Assembly (NCBI RefSeq): GCF_024806835.1
Contig: NZ_JANTYU010000003.1
Span: forward strand, 310,001 to 374,000
Length of the DNA: 64,000 bases
Direction of reading: 5' to 3'
Source: Xanthomonas sp. 3793
Lineage (GTDB): Bacteria > Pseudomonadota > Gammaproteobacteria > Xanthomonadales > Xanthomonadaceae
The notes beneath the pieces are model-generated. The model had not been told where the DNA came from, did no database searches, and saw nothing but the letters and a program-made list of their open reading frames with translations. Position numbers and translations under genes: made by a program. Positions 1 to 8,168 of the stretch are shown here, in pieces. How positions within the stretch are numbered: the stretch's first letter is position 1; each line of letters begins with the position of its first letter.

Positions 1-490
1 CCGGCTGGGTATCGCTGTCGATCCAGTCCACCAGCGCATCGGTGAGCTCCTGCGCCTGTTGCGTGGCGATACCCAGCGCGTCCAGCAAGGCCAGGTACTG
101 GTTGGCGCCATCGTCGCTGCGTTGCCACTGCTCGGGTGCGCCCATCACCACGCTGTTGAGGTTGAAGCAGCCGCCGCGATCGCGCAGCCGTACGCTCACC
201 ATTCCATCGTCCAGCGGGAAGTTGATCGGTTGGTCGTTCCAGCCACCGTCCAGCGTGGTGCGCAGCGGGTCGCGCCTGGCCAAGGCCTGCAAGCGTTGCC
301 GCGCCACGGCCTCGCTGCCCAGCGCATACCACTGCGCCTGCGTCATCGCTTCTGCGTTGCCGCTGCGGCGCAACCCAAAGCGCAGGTCGTTCAATACTGC
401 CACCATCAGCAGCGTCATCACCGCCACCAGCAACAGCACCGTCAGCAATGCGACGCCGCGTTGTTGCGCAGGGGCATGCAGCGCACTCAT
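1..490 (-). CDS. xcsK: Type II secretion minor pseudopilin GspK/XcsK, partial (C-terminal part beyond left edge)
   Basis: The N-terminal 163 residues are present; the rest lies left of base 1. The protein begins with a short basic leader and a hydrophobic helix (GVALLTVLLLVAVMTLLMVA), as in GspK pseudopilins, then a soluble part containing LNDLRFGLRRSGNAEAM and RDRGGCFNLN, which resemble GspK. GspK caps the pseudopilus tip together with GspI and GspJ in the periplasm. Its ATG (488-490) overlaps the gspJ stop in an ATGA, so translation is probably coupled. In the Xcs arrangement gspL, M and N would follow outside the window. Confidence 0.9.
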   Translation of the reverse strand, partial: MSALHAPAQQRGVALLTVLLLVAVMTLLMVAVLNDLRFGLRRSGNAEAMTQAQWYALGSEAVARQRLQALARRDPLRTTLDGGWNDQPINFPLDDGMVSVRLRDRGGCFNLNSVVMGAPEQWQRSDDGANQYLALLDALGIATQQAQELTDALVDWIDSDTQP

Positions 491-1089
491 GCGCGCCCCT
501 CCGGCAGCAGGAACAGCTGCCGTACGGGGCCCCATTGCTCCAGATCCAGCTCCAGCAACAGTGCATCCGGCAGTGCCTCCAGTCCGCCGCTCCAGCCATC
601 GCTCCACTGCGCACGATAGTGAAACGCCACCTCGGCCGAACGCACACCGCGCAGCAGCACCTGCGGCGCCCCGGCCACCGCGCCATCCAGCGCCGGCCGC
701 GCACTGCGCTCCAGACGTCCGTCGACGATGCGGTACTCGACGTATTGCAGCGACGCACGCGGCGCCTGATCCGGATTGCTCCAGCCACGCCGGACAAAGC
801 CGAACAAAGGCCCCTGTGACCCGGGCGCACGTGCAACGAACGCGGTGCGCGCGGCGCTGCCATCGCTGTTGCGCGTGCGCCGTACCGCGGCCTGTTGCAG
901 ATCGCTGCGCAGCAGGCCATGGACCAGTTGCAGTTCGCGCACCTGCTGCAGGCGCGCGCGCACCGCATCGCGCTGATCGATGCTTTGCCGCATCACCACC
1001 ACCGCGGCGCCGGCCACCAGCGCAAAGACCGCCAGCGCCACCAGCAGTTCGATCAGGGTGAAGCCCTGCATGCGCTGCGTGCGGCTCAT
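487..1089 (-). CDS. xcsJ: Type II secretion minor pseudopilin GspJ/XcsJ
   Basis: About 200 residues. It starts MSRTQRMQGFTLIELLVALA, a prepilin leader: the peptidase cuts after G and the mature protein begins FTLIE with Glu at +5. The rest is the variable soluble domain of GspJ, a minor pseudopilin of the tip complex. I chose the ATG at 1087-1089 rather than a longer frame because it places the leader correctly and overlaps the gspI stop by four bases. It sits between gspI and gspK in the expected order. Confidence 0.92.
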   Translation of the reverse strand: MSRTQRMQGFTLIELLVALAVFALVAGAAVVVMRQSIDQRDAVRARLQQVRELQLVHGLLRSDLQQAAVRRTRNSDGSAARTAFVARAPGSQGPLFGFVRRGWSNPDQAPRASLQYVEYRIVDGRLERSARPALDGAVAGAPQVLLRGVRSAEVAFHYRAQWSDGWSGGLEALPDALLLELDLEQWGPVRQLFLLPEGRA

Positions 1090-1463
1090 TGCACGCTCCG
1101 CAATGTGCTCAGGCTGGCAATCTGCTGCGGCTGTCCTGCGGCGCGCACTTGCACCTCGATCCGCACCATGCCAGCGCTTGCCGGCAGCGCCTGGCGTTGC
1201 CAGTCCCAACGACGGCCACCCAGCAGGTCCTGGCCTTGCACAGGCGCCACTGCGGCGTTGGCCGGCGCCAGCATCGCCTCGATCGCCTGATTTTCCGCAA
1301 CCAACGCCGCAAGCATGCGTTCTTCCAGCACCACTGCCGTGCGCGTGCTTTCGCCCGACAGATTCAGCAACCCGACCACCGCCATGCCGAAGATGGCCAA
1401 TGCGACCATCAGCTCAAGCAGCGAAAATCCGGCGCAGGCGCGCTGGTTATCGACGCGGCGCAT
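1086..1463 (-). CDS. xcsI: Type II secretion minor pseudopilin GspI/XcsI
   Basis: 125 residues. The prepilin leader MRRVDNQRACAG is followed by FSLLELMVALAIFGMAVVGL, the conserved N-methylated helix with Glu at +5. Length and the short soluble domain ending in RIEVQVRAAG fit GspI, which nucleates the pseudopilus tip with GspJ and GspK. The start at 1461-1463 lies inside the end of gspH (17-base overlap). It is one of a tightly overlapping series of pseudopilin genes. Confidence 0.92.
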   Translation of the reverse strand: MRRVDNQRACAGFSLLELMVALAIFGMAVVGLLNLSGESTRTAVVLEERMLAALVAENQAIEAMLAPANAAVAPVQGQDLLGGRRWDWQRQALPASAGMVRIEVQVRAAGQPQQIASLSTLRSVQ

Positions 1464-1947
1464 CGACCCGCACCACACCGGCGGCATCCACCATCACCTG
1501 CAGCTGGTGCTGCCCATCGTCCAGCGCGATGCGTTGCGGCGTGGCCGCACCGGTCGGGTCGAAGCGGACGCTCAACTGCGTACCGCCGCCCGGCAACTGC
1601 GCCTGCACGCCCGCAGGCCAGCGCGTGGCGGCGAACGGCGTCTGGTCCAGCGCAACCCAACGTCGCTGCGCCTGGCGACGGAACGTATAGCCGCCCGCGT
1701 CGATGCTGACTTCAACCATGCGCAGGCTCAGGATCGCCTCGTCGCGTGCATTGGCCAGTGCACTGGCCAGCATGTCGGCCTGAGCATGCAGATCCTGCCG
1801 CGTGTCCGGCACGGTCATCACTACCAGGGTGCTGGCAAGCGCGGTGATCACCAGTACCGCCAGCAGCTCGAGCAGGGTGAAGCCACGCATGCGTCCGCGA
1901 TGGCTGCGTATCGCCGTCCGTTGCGCGCTGGGTGGTGCAGTCAGCAC
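1447..1947 (-). CDS. xcsH: Type II secretion minor pseudopilin GspH/XcsH
   Basis: 166 residues from a GTG start at 1945-1947, which has GAGGTG about eight bases upstream. An internal ATG at 1890 would give a three-residue leader and has no clear ribosome site. The leader ends RMRG, followed by FTLLELLAVLVITALASTLV, the pseudopilin helix. GspH links the tip complex to the major GspG shaft. The gene follows gspG after nine bases and overlaps gspI. Confidence 0.88.
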   Translation of the reverse strand: MLTAPPSAQRTAIRSHRGRMRGFTLLELLAVLVITALASTLVVMTVPDTRQDLHAQADMLASALANARDEAILSLRMVEVSIDAGGYTFRRQAQRRWVALDQTPFAATRWPAGVQAQLPGGGTQLSVRFDPTGAATPQRIALDDGQHQLQVMVDAAGVVRVDAPRR

Positions 1948-1956
1948 GGCGGCACC

Positions 1957-2421
1957 TCAGCGCCAGTTGCCGATGTCGGCATTGTCGGCATCGCCGCCTT
2001 CGGCGCCGTCGGCACCGAAGGAGTAGACGTCGAAGCCACCGGTTCGTCCCGGGCGTCGATATTGATACGCGTGGCCCCATGGATCCTCAGGCAACCGGCG
2101 GATATAACCGCCCTGCCGATAGCGCTCGGGCCGGGTCAGGCCGCTGGGCGGGCTGAGCAAGGCCTGCAAGCCCTGCTCGGTGGTCGGATAGGTGAGGTTG
2201 TCCAGTCGGTAGGTTTCCAGCGCCTGTTCCAGCACCGCAACATCCGCGCGCGCCTTTTCGACCATGGCGCGGTCCTGGCTGGGCATCACGTTGATCATCA
2301 CCACGGTGGCCAGCAGGCCGATGATGACGATCACCACCATCAACTCGACCAGGGTGAAACCGCGCACGCCACTGCGCGAGACAGGCGAGCCGGCACGTGC
2401 ACGACACTGGTTGGACTGCAT
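1957..2421 (-). CDS. xcsG: Type II secretion major pseudopilin GspG/XcsG
   Basis: 154 residues. The leader ends GVRG and is followed by FTLVELMVVIVIIGLLATVV, typical of the major pseudopilin. The soluble part has the GspG signature YRLDNLTYPTTEQGLQAL and, near the end, DVYSFGADGAEGG and DADNADIGNW, the calcium-binding loop region. It polymerises into the periplasmic pseudopilus that pushes substrates through the secretin. A GGAG site precedes the ATG (2419-2421). It lies between gspF and gspH. Confidence 0.95.
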   Translation of the reverse strand: MQSNQCRARAGSPVSRSGVRGFTLVELMVVIVIIGLLATVVMINVMPSQDRAMVEKARADVAVLEQALETYRLDNLTYPTTEQGLQALLSPPSGLTRPERYRQGGYIRRLPEDPWGHAYQYRRPGRTGGFDVYSFGADGAEGGDADNADIGNWR

Positions 2422-2448
2422 GGGGATCTCCGAAGAAAGCGGCCGCGC

Positions 2449-3645
2449 TCAGCCAAGCGCGAGGGTGTTGAACTGCAGGATGGGCAACAGGATCGACAGC
2501 ACGATCACCGCCACCACCCCGCCGAGCAGCACGATGATGGCCGGCTCCAGCAGGCTCATCGCCGCGCTGGTGAACGATTCGAACTCACGCTCCAGGTAAT
2601 CGGCGGCGCGCTCCAGCATCGGCGCCAGGCGCCCGCTGTTTTCGCCGCTGGAGGCCATGTACAGCAGCGTCGGCGGAAACACCCCGGCGCGCTTCATCGC
2701 CGCAGCCAGACTGCCGCCTTCGCGAATCGCGGTGACCATGCTGTCGGTGGCCAGCCGCAAGGCGCGGTTGTCGACCGTGCGTGCGGCGATCATCAGCCCC
2801 TCCATCAGCGGCAGGCCGCTGTTGACCATGATCGCCAAGGTGCGCGCCATGCGTGCGGCGTGGAGGTCGCGGATCAACCGGCCGAGCAAGGGCGCACGCA
2901 GGATGGCGCGATCCGCAGCCAGCCGCAGCGCCGGGCGCCGGAGCAGACGCAACGCTGCGATGACCGCAATCACCAGCGCAACCAGTAGCGGAACGCCGGC
3001 ATGCAGCAGGAAGTTGGACACACCGATCACCGCGCGCGTCAGCCATGGCAAGGCGCGGCCCATCGAGTCGAACTGGTCCACTACCTTGGGTACGACGAAG
3101 GTCATCAACACGATCACCACCGCACCGGCCGTCAGCGCCAACGCGGCCGGGTAGACCAGGGCGGACTGCAGCTTGCTGCGCACCTGCGCCTGCCGCTCGA
3201 GCAGATCGGCCAGCCGCTCCAGCACCTGCGGCAAGGCACCGGCGCTTTCGCCCGCGGCGACCATGGCGCGATACAGCGGCGGAAATGCGTTGCCCTGGCG
3301 GGCCATCGCATCGGACAAGCGGAAGCCTTCGACCACCAGGCCATGGGTCTGGCTGGTGACGCGGCGCACGCCGCGTCGTTCCGATTGCGTACCGATGGTG
3401 CGCAAGGCTTCTTCCAGGGGCGCGGTTTCCACCAGCGTCGCAAGCTGGCGCGTGAACAACACCAGATCCTTGCCGCTGAAGCGTGCCGCACGCATGGAGG
3501 TGGCAGCGGCAGCGGCGTCGACCCGCACCGGCACCCACTGGCGCTGCTCCAGCTGCGCGCGCGCACTGTGCACGCTGTCGGCGCTGATCACGCCCTGGCG
3601 GCTGCGCCCATGCAGATCGAGCACGGTGTAATCAAACCGCGGCAT
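2449..3645 (-). CDS. xcsF: Type II secretion inner-membrane platform protein GspF/XcsF
   Basis: 398 residues, normal for GspF. It has two repeated GspF domains (about residues 60-190 and 265-390) separated and followed by transmembrane helices such as ALALTAGAVVIVLMTFVVPK and a hydrophobic C-terminus. GspF is the polytopic membrane platform that couples the GspE ATPase to pseudopilus assembly. The start at 3643-3645 was chosen because AGGAGG lies six bases upstream; the in-frame ATG at 3651 directly abuts that site. It overlaps the end of gspE by 14 bases. Confidence 0.95.
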   Translation of the reverse strand: MPRFDYTVLDLHGRSRQGVISADSVHSARAQLEQRQWVPVRVDAAAAATSMRAARFSGKDLVLFTRQLATLVETAPLEEALRTIGTQSERRGVRRVTSQTHGLVVEGFRLSDAMARQGNAFPPLYRAMVAAGESAGALPQVLERLADLLERQAQVRSKLQSALVYPAALALTAGAVVIVLMTFVVPKVVDQFDSMGRALPWLTRAVIGVSNFLLHAGVPLLVALVIAVIAALRLLRRPALRLAADRAILRAPLLGRLIRDLHAARMARTLAIMVNSGLPLMEGLMIAARTVDNRALRLATDSMVTAIREGGSLAAAMKRAGVFPPTLLYMASSGENSGRLAPMLERAADYLEREFESFTSAAMSLLEPAIIVLLGGVVAVIVLSILLPILQFNTLALG

Positions 3646-5125
3646 GCGCATCCTCCTGTTGGCGGGTGACGCGCAAGGCTTCTTCCAGCGTGGTGAGCCC
3701 TTGCAGCACGGCGGCGCGTGCGGCGTCGCCCAACCGCGGCGCGCGTGCGAAAGCGACTGCTGCCAGCGCATCCTCGTCGGCGTTGTCGCCGATCAGTCGG
3801 CGCATCGCATCGTCTACCGCGATGGCTTCGTAAATGCCCACGCGCCCGGCATAACCGCTGTGATGGCACACCGCGCAGCCGACTGCGGCGTACACCGTCG
3901 CACCGCCACCGTCGTCGACCGCAAGCAGCTGCCGTGCGGCTGCATCCAATGGCCGTGGCGCGCGGCACTGCGGGCACAGCCGCCGCACCAGCCGCTGCGC
4001 CAGAATCAGGCGCAGGCTCGAGGCCAGCAGAAACGGTTCGATCCCCATATCGCGCAGGCGCGTGACCGCGCCCACCGCATCGTTGGTGTGCACGGTGGAC
4101 AGCACCAGATGGCCGGTGAGACTGGCCTGCACCGCAATCTGCGCGGTCTCGGCATCGCGGATCTCACCGATCATCACCACGTCCGGGTCCTGGCGGAGGA
4201 TGGCGCGCAGACCGGCGGCAAAGGTCATGCCCACCCGCGCGTTGACCTGGGTCTGACCGACGCCGTCGATGGCGTATTCCACCGGGTCTTCGACGGTAAG
4301 GATATTGCGCGAGCCATCGTTGAGCAGGCTCAGCGCGGCGTACAAGGTGGTGGTCTTGCCCGAGCCGGTGGGACCGGTCACCAGCACGATTCCATTGGGT
4401 ACCTGCAATGCGCGCTGCACGGTGTGCATCACTGCCGCGGGCATGCCCAGCTGCGTCAATGACAAGGTGCCCTGCTCCTTGTCCAGGATACGCAGCACCA
4501 CCCGCTCGCTGTTGCGCGTGGGCAGCGTGGACACGCGTACGTCCAGCGCCTTGGCGCCCATCACCAGCGACACACGGCCGTCCTGCGGCACGCGCTTTTC
4601 GGCGATATCCAGCCGTGCCATCACCTTGACCCGCGACACCAGCAGCGGCGCGATGCGCCCGGGCAAGGTGGCCGCTTCGCGCATCACCCCATCCACACGC
4701 AGCCGCACGCGCAAGCGCGATTCGTAGGACTCCAGATGCACATCGGAGGCGCCCAGGCGCGCGGCTTCGGCGATGATGCCGTTGATCAGGCGGATGATCG
4801 GCGCGTCGTCCTGGCTGTCGAGCAGATCGGCAGTGGGGATATCGTCGATCAACGAATCCAGGCTGCCGTGCAGGTCCAGCGCCTCGACCTGCACGCCCTG
4901 CTCCATGCCGGCATCGGCGTAGATCTCCGAGACATGCCGATCGAATACCGACGGTGCCAAGGTGCGCACCTGCAACGGCATGCCCAGCGCCCGCCGCAAC
5001 TCGATCAGGGCCTGCACATCGCCGCCTTCGCGCAGGCCGATCTGCGCGGCGCTGTCGCTGCCGAGCAGCACCACGCCGTGGCGCTTGGCGAACGCATAGG
5101 AAATGCTGGCGCGCACGGTGTCCAT
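3632..5125 (-). CDS. xcsE: Type II secretion ATPase GspE/XcsE
   Basis: 497 residues. An N-terminal GspE-N domain (residues 1-95) precedes the AAA-type secretion ATPase. The Walker A GPTGSGKTTTL is at about 251-261, the Asp and His boxes are VEDPVEY and HTNDAVGAVTRLRDMG, and the Walker B region is DPDVVMIGEIRD. Two CxxC pairs (CPQC at 384, CAVC at 417) form the zinc-binding tetracysteine motif of secretion ATPases. It powers pseudopilus extension at the cytoplasmic face. The ATG is four bases after the gspD stop. Confidence 0.96.
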   Translation of the reverse strand: MDTVRASISYAFAKRHGVVLLGSDSAAQIGLREGGDVQALIELRRALGMPLQVRTLAPSVFDRHVSEIYADAGMEQGVQVEALDLHGSLDSLIDDIPTADLLDSQDDAPIIRLINGIIAEAARLGASDVHLESYESRLRVRLRVDGVMREAATLPGRIAPLLVSRVKVMARLDIAEKRVPQDGRVSLVMGAKALDVRVSTLPTRNSERVVLRILDKEQGTLSLTQLGMPAAVMHTVQRALQVPNGIVLVTGPTGSGKTTTLYAALSLLNDGSRNILTVEDPVEYAIDGVGQTQVNARVGMTFAAGLRAILRQDPDVVMIGEIRDAETAQIAVQASLTGHLVLSTVHTNDAVGAVTRLRDMGIEPFLLASSLRLILAQRLVRRLCPQCRAPRPLDAAARQLLAVDDGGGATVYAAVGCAVCHHSGYAGRVGIYEAIAVDDAMRRLIGDNADEDALAAVAFARAPRLGDAARAAVLQGLTTLEEALRVTRQQEDAHAAV

Positions 5126-5129
5126 GGCA

Positions 5130-7199
5130 TCAGCGCTGCACGGGACGTGCGCCGGGTGCAGGCGTGGCTGCCGGTGCCGGCGATGGTCCAGACGGCAACT
5201 GCGGCGGCTGCGCGCGCAGGTAATCGCGGACCAACGCATCGAGCGCGGCTTCCGGGTCGCCATCGGCCAACTGGCGATCGCGTAGATAGTTGTAGCGCGG
5301 TGCGGTCATGCGCTGCGCATCGGCCGCATCGCGGATGATGGTCGGGCGGATGAACACCATCAGGTTGGTCTTGTCGCGATTGCGCGACTTGTGCCGGAAC
5401 AGCGCGCCCAGCCCGGGCACATCGCCGAGCAGCGGCACCTTTTCCACGGTCTGCCGGTCGTTCTGATCGAGCAGGCCGCCAAGCGCGACGATGGCGCCGT
5501 TTTCCACCACCACGCGGGTTTCGATCTGGCGCTTGTTGAACACCAGCTCCGAGGACTGCGCGCTGACCGGCCCGGCAATTGCCGAGACTTCCTGCTTGAT
5601 CGCAAGCGTGATGCCGCCGGCGGTATTGATCTGCGGGCGCACCTCAAGCTCCACGCCCACGTCCTGGCGCTGGATGGTGCGGAACGGGTTGTCGTTGGCC
5701 GCGCCCAGTACTTCGCCGGTGGTGATCGGCACTTCCTGGCCCACCAGGATGCGCGCCTGCTCGTTGTCCAGCGTCATGATCGATGGCGTGGACAGCAGAT
5801 TGGAGCCGGTATCGCTCTTGACCGCATCGATGATCATGCCGAACACCGCATCGTTGCTTTGCCCGGCCAGGCCGATCAGGCCGCCACTCAGTCCCAGCAA
5901 CGATTGCGCGGCCACATTGCGCGCCTGTTCCAGCACCGAATCGTCGTCGCCGTTATTGCTGCGCGTGCCGGCGGCGGCCGCAGCCAGGGGCACGATGCCC
6001 GGCGCTGCACCGCTGTACTGCGTGGCGATCAACGGCACGGTGCCGTTGCGGCCAGCCAGCAGCAGCTGCACGCCCAGGCGCTTGGCCGCAGTGTCGGAAA
6101 TCTCCACCACGATCGCTTCCACCAGTACCTGCTCGCGATGCACGTCCAGCTGGCGGATCACGTCCATCAAGGCACGCTGGGTTTCCGGGTCGGCATTGAT
6201 GATCAGGGCGTTGGAGCCGGGGTAGCGCACGATCACCGGGCGCTTGCCGGTAGCCGGTGCGATCACCTGGGTCTGTGCGGTGCCGGCGGCTGCCGCCACA
6301 TCCACGGCAGTGGAGCGCGTGTCCTGCCCGGCTTGCGCCTCATTGCCCGGCGTCTGCCCGACCAGCTGCTGCAATACCGGCAGCAGCTGCTCGGCGCTGG
6401 CGTGTTGCAGCCGCACCACGCTGACATCGCCACGGCGCTCGGCGCGCCCGTCCAGATCCATCGCGGTGCGCACCACCCGCTGCACCAGCGCCGGGTCGCC
6501 GCGTACGATCAACGAATTGCTGCTGTCCACCGGCAACACCGACAGTACCGCACTGCGCTCGCCGGCCTGGCCAAACAGCGAGGTCAATGTGCGTGCCAGC
6601 TCCTGCGCGGAACTATTGCGCAAGGTCACCGTGTCGATGGCCGCGCGATCGGTATCGATCTGCGTCACCAGCCCGCGAATGCGGCGCAGGTTGTCGGCGT
6701 AGTCGGCTATCAACAGGCCATTGCCCTGCGGCATCGCCATGATCACGCCGCCGCGCCCGATCAGCGGTTTGAGGATCTCTGCCGCGCTACGCGCATCCAC
6801 CCGCTGCAGCGTGAACACCTGCGTGGCAAACCCCAGATTGCCGCTGGCGGCACTGCCCGGCTGTTGCGCGGCGGTATCGTCGGGAATGATGCGATAGGTC
6901 GACGGACCACTGGACACCGCAATCAAGCCGTTGGCGCGCAACACCGCCAGCAGCATGCCGAGCAGGTCGGCTTCGCTCATCGCCTGCGCGCGCGCCACGT
7001 TGACCGTGCCCTGCACGCGGGTGTCCACGATGAAGGTGATGCCGGTGGCGCGCGAGACATCCTGGATGAAGGCGCGCAGGTCCACGTCCTGCAGCCGCAC
7101 TGCTGGCGCATCGGCGGCCTGCAGCGAGACGACTGGTGTCACGGCGCACACGCACAGCAACGTGGCCGACAACAGCCATATGGGGCGAGCAGCAATCAT
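5130..7199 (-). CDS. xcsD: Type II secretion outer-membrane secretin GspD/XcsD
   Basis: 689 residues. A signal peptide (WLLSATLLCVCAV, cut near LQAADA) precedes the N0 domain (VDLRAFIQDVSRATGITFIV) and three repeated N1-N3 domains with motifs such as SSNALI-type NALIINADPETQRALMDVIR. The C-terminal secretin domain contains VGQEVPITTGEVLGAANDNPF-like sequence, cut short here for length, and KVPLLGDVPGLGALFR. It forms the outer-membrane channel through which folded exoproteins leave. The tail (about 630-689) is rich in Pro and Ala and may serve as pilotin or targeting region. It overlaps gspC by four bases. Confidence 0.95.
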   Translation of the reverse strand: MIAARPIWLLSATLLCVCAVTPVVSLQAADAPAVRLQDVDLRAFIQDVSRATGITFIVDTRVQGTVNVARAQAMSEADLLGMLLAVLRANGLIAVSSGPSTYRIIPDDTAAQQPGSAASGNLGFATQVFTLQRVDARSAAEILKPLIGRGGVIMAMPQGNGLLIADYADNLRRIRGLVTQIDTDRAAIDTVTLRNSSAQELARTLTSLFGQAGERSAVLSVLPVDSSNSLIVRGDPALVQRVVRTAMDLDGRAERRGDVSVVRLQHASAEQLLPVLQQLVGQTPGNEAQAGQDTRSTAVDVAAAAGTAQTQVIAPATGKRPVIVRYPGSNALIINADPETQRALMDVIRQLDVHREQVLVEAIVVEISDTAAKRLGVQLLLAGRNGTVPLIATQYSGAAPGIVPLAAAAAGTRSNNGDDDSVLEQARNVAAQSLLGLSGGLIGLAGQSNDAVFGMIIDAVKSDTGSNLLSTPSIMTLDNEQARILVGQEVPITTGEVLGAANDNPFRTIQRQDVGVELEVRPQINTAGGITLAIKQEVSAIAGPVSAQSSELVFNKRQIETRVVVENGAIVALGGLLDQNDRQTVEKVPLLGDVPGLGALFRHKSRNRDKTNLMVFIRPTIIRDAADAQRMTAPRYNYLRDRQLADGDPEAALDALVRDYLRAQPPQLPSGPSPAPAATPAPGARPVQR

Positions 7200-8008
7200 T
7201 GCGGGCGCTTCAAGGTCATGGTGTGGGTCTGGCCGTCGCGGCGATAGGTCAGCGTGGCCGCCTGGCCATCGCGCAGTTCGTCCTGCAACTCGCGCAGGTG
7301 TTCGGCATCGAGCGTGCGGCCGTTGATCTGGGTCAGTACATCGCCTGCCGCCAGGCCGGCCTGGCGCAACAGCGCGCCATCGCCACGCGGCATGATGGTG
7401 AAGCCGCTGCCGTCCGCGCTTGCACGCAGCCCGGCGCTGCTCAGCAGCTGTTGCGGGTCGACCGTGGTTGCGCCTGCTGCTGCCGTCGCATTGCCCACGT
7501 TGGACATCACGCCCGATGCGCTACCTGCGGCTGTGTTCGCTGACGATGACGTTGTCGCAGGCGCCTGCGGCGCCGCATCGAGCAATGTCAGGCGGCGCAC
7601 GCCGCTACCGCTCCGCAGCAGCACGTGGTCGGCGGCGACCGCTTGCAACACGACGCCAGGCATCACCGTATCGCCGACGCGGTAGGCGCCCTGCCGGCCA
7701 TCGCCGAGACTCAGGTAGGCCGCTGCCTGCGCAGCACCCGCACGCACACCGTGCAGCAGCACGCCATCGCTCGTGCTGTCGGCAACGCTGCGATAGAACA
7801 CGTCGCGGCGCAATGCAGACCACTCCGACGCCGTGCCCGCGACCGGCTGTGCGTGACCAACCGGACCGACCGGGGTGATCAGCAACCACAGCAGACGCAG
7901 CCCTTGCAGTGCCAGCAACCCGACCAGCGCACAGCCCAGTGCCGTGCGTGCTGCATGCGACGACATGACGGTAGTCAACGAGGGCAAGGCGCGGTGCAAA
8001 GCAGACAT
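7196..8008 (-). CDS. xcsC: Type II secretion inner-membrane protein GspC/XcsC with PDZ domain
   Basis: About 270 residues. One N-terminal transmembrane helix (ALGCALVGLLALQGLRLLWL) is followed by a periplasmic homology region (about 80-150) and a Ser/Ala-rich linker. The C-terminal PDZ domain carries LLRQAGLAAGDVLTQINGRT. GspC connects the inner-membrane platform to the GspD secretin and helps select substrates. The start is uncertain: ATG at 8008 or ATG at 7966, neither with a strong ribosome site. Finding gspC first, directly before gspD, is what identifies this cluster as Xcs rather than Xps. Confidence 0.9.
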   Translation of the reverse strand: MSALHRALPSLTTVMSSHAARTALGCALVGLLALQGLRLLWLLITPVGPVGHAQPVAGTASEWSALRRDVFYRSVADSTSDGVLLHGVRAGAAQAAAYLSLGDGRQGAYRVGDTVMPGVVLQAVAADHVLLRSGSGVRRLTLLDAAPQAPATTSSSANTAAGSASGVMSNVGNATAAAGATTVDPQQLLSSAGLRASADGSGFTIMPRGDGALLRQAGLAAGDVLTQINGRTLDAEHLRELQDELRDGQAATLTYRRDGQTHTMTLKRPQ

Positions 8009-8104
8009 CCGGCTGAAGGATTGCGATCGGATGACAGAATGCGGCAGCAATGTGTCAGTTCGAAGAAATCGATGACACCAGACGACACACACCGACATGC
8101 GGCA

Positions 8105-8146
8105 AAACGCAAACGCCCGCCATGCCGAAGCACAGCGGGCGTTTGC
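8105..8146 (-). terminator. Candidate Rho-independent terminator between the TonB receptor gene and xcsC
   Basis: A stem of 11 bp (CAAACGCCCGC at 8110-8120 against GCGGGCGTTTG at 8135-8145) with a 14-base loop lies 23 bases beyond the receptor stop. On the minus strand it is followed by GTTTTG. It suggests that receptor transcription ends here, or is attenuated before the xcs operon, which would then have its own promoter within 8009-8104. Confidence 0.6.
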
Positions 8147-8168
8147 GATCCGACACGCGCCCGATGGA

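Noticed and set aside
3045..3359. Small plus-strand frames inside gspF and gspE
   Set aside because: They overlap well-defined secretion genes and have no independent support.
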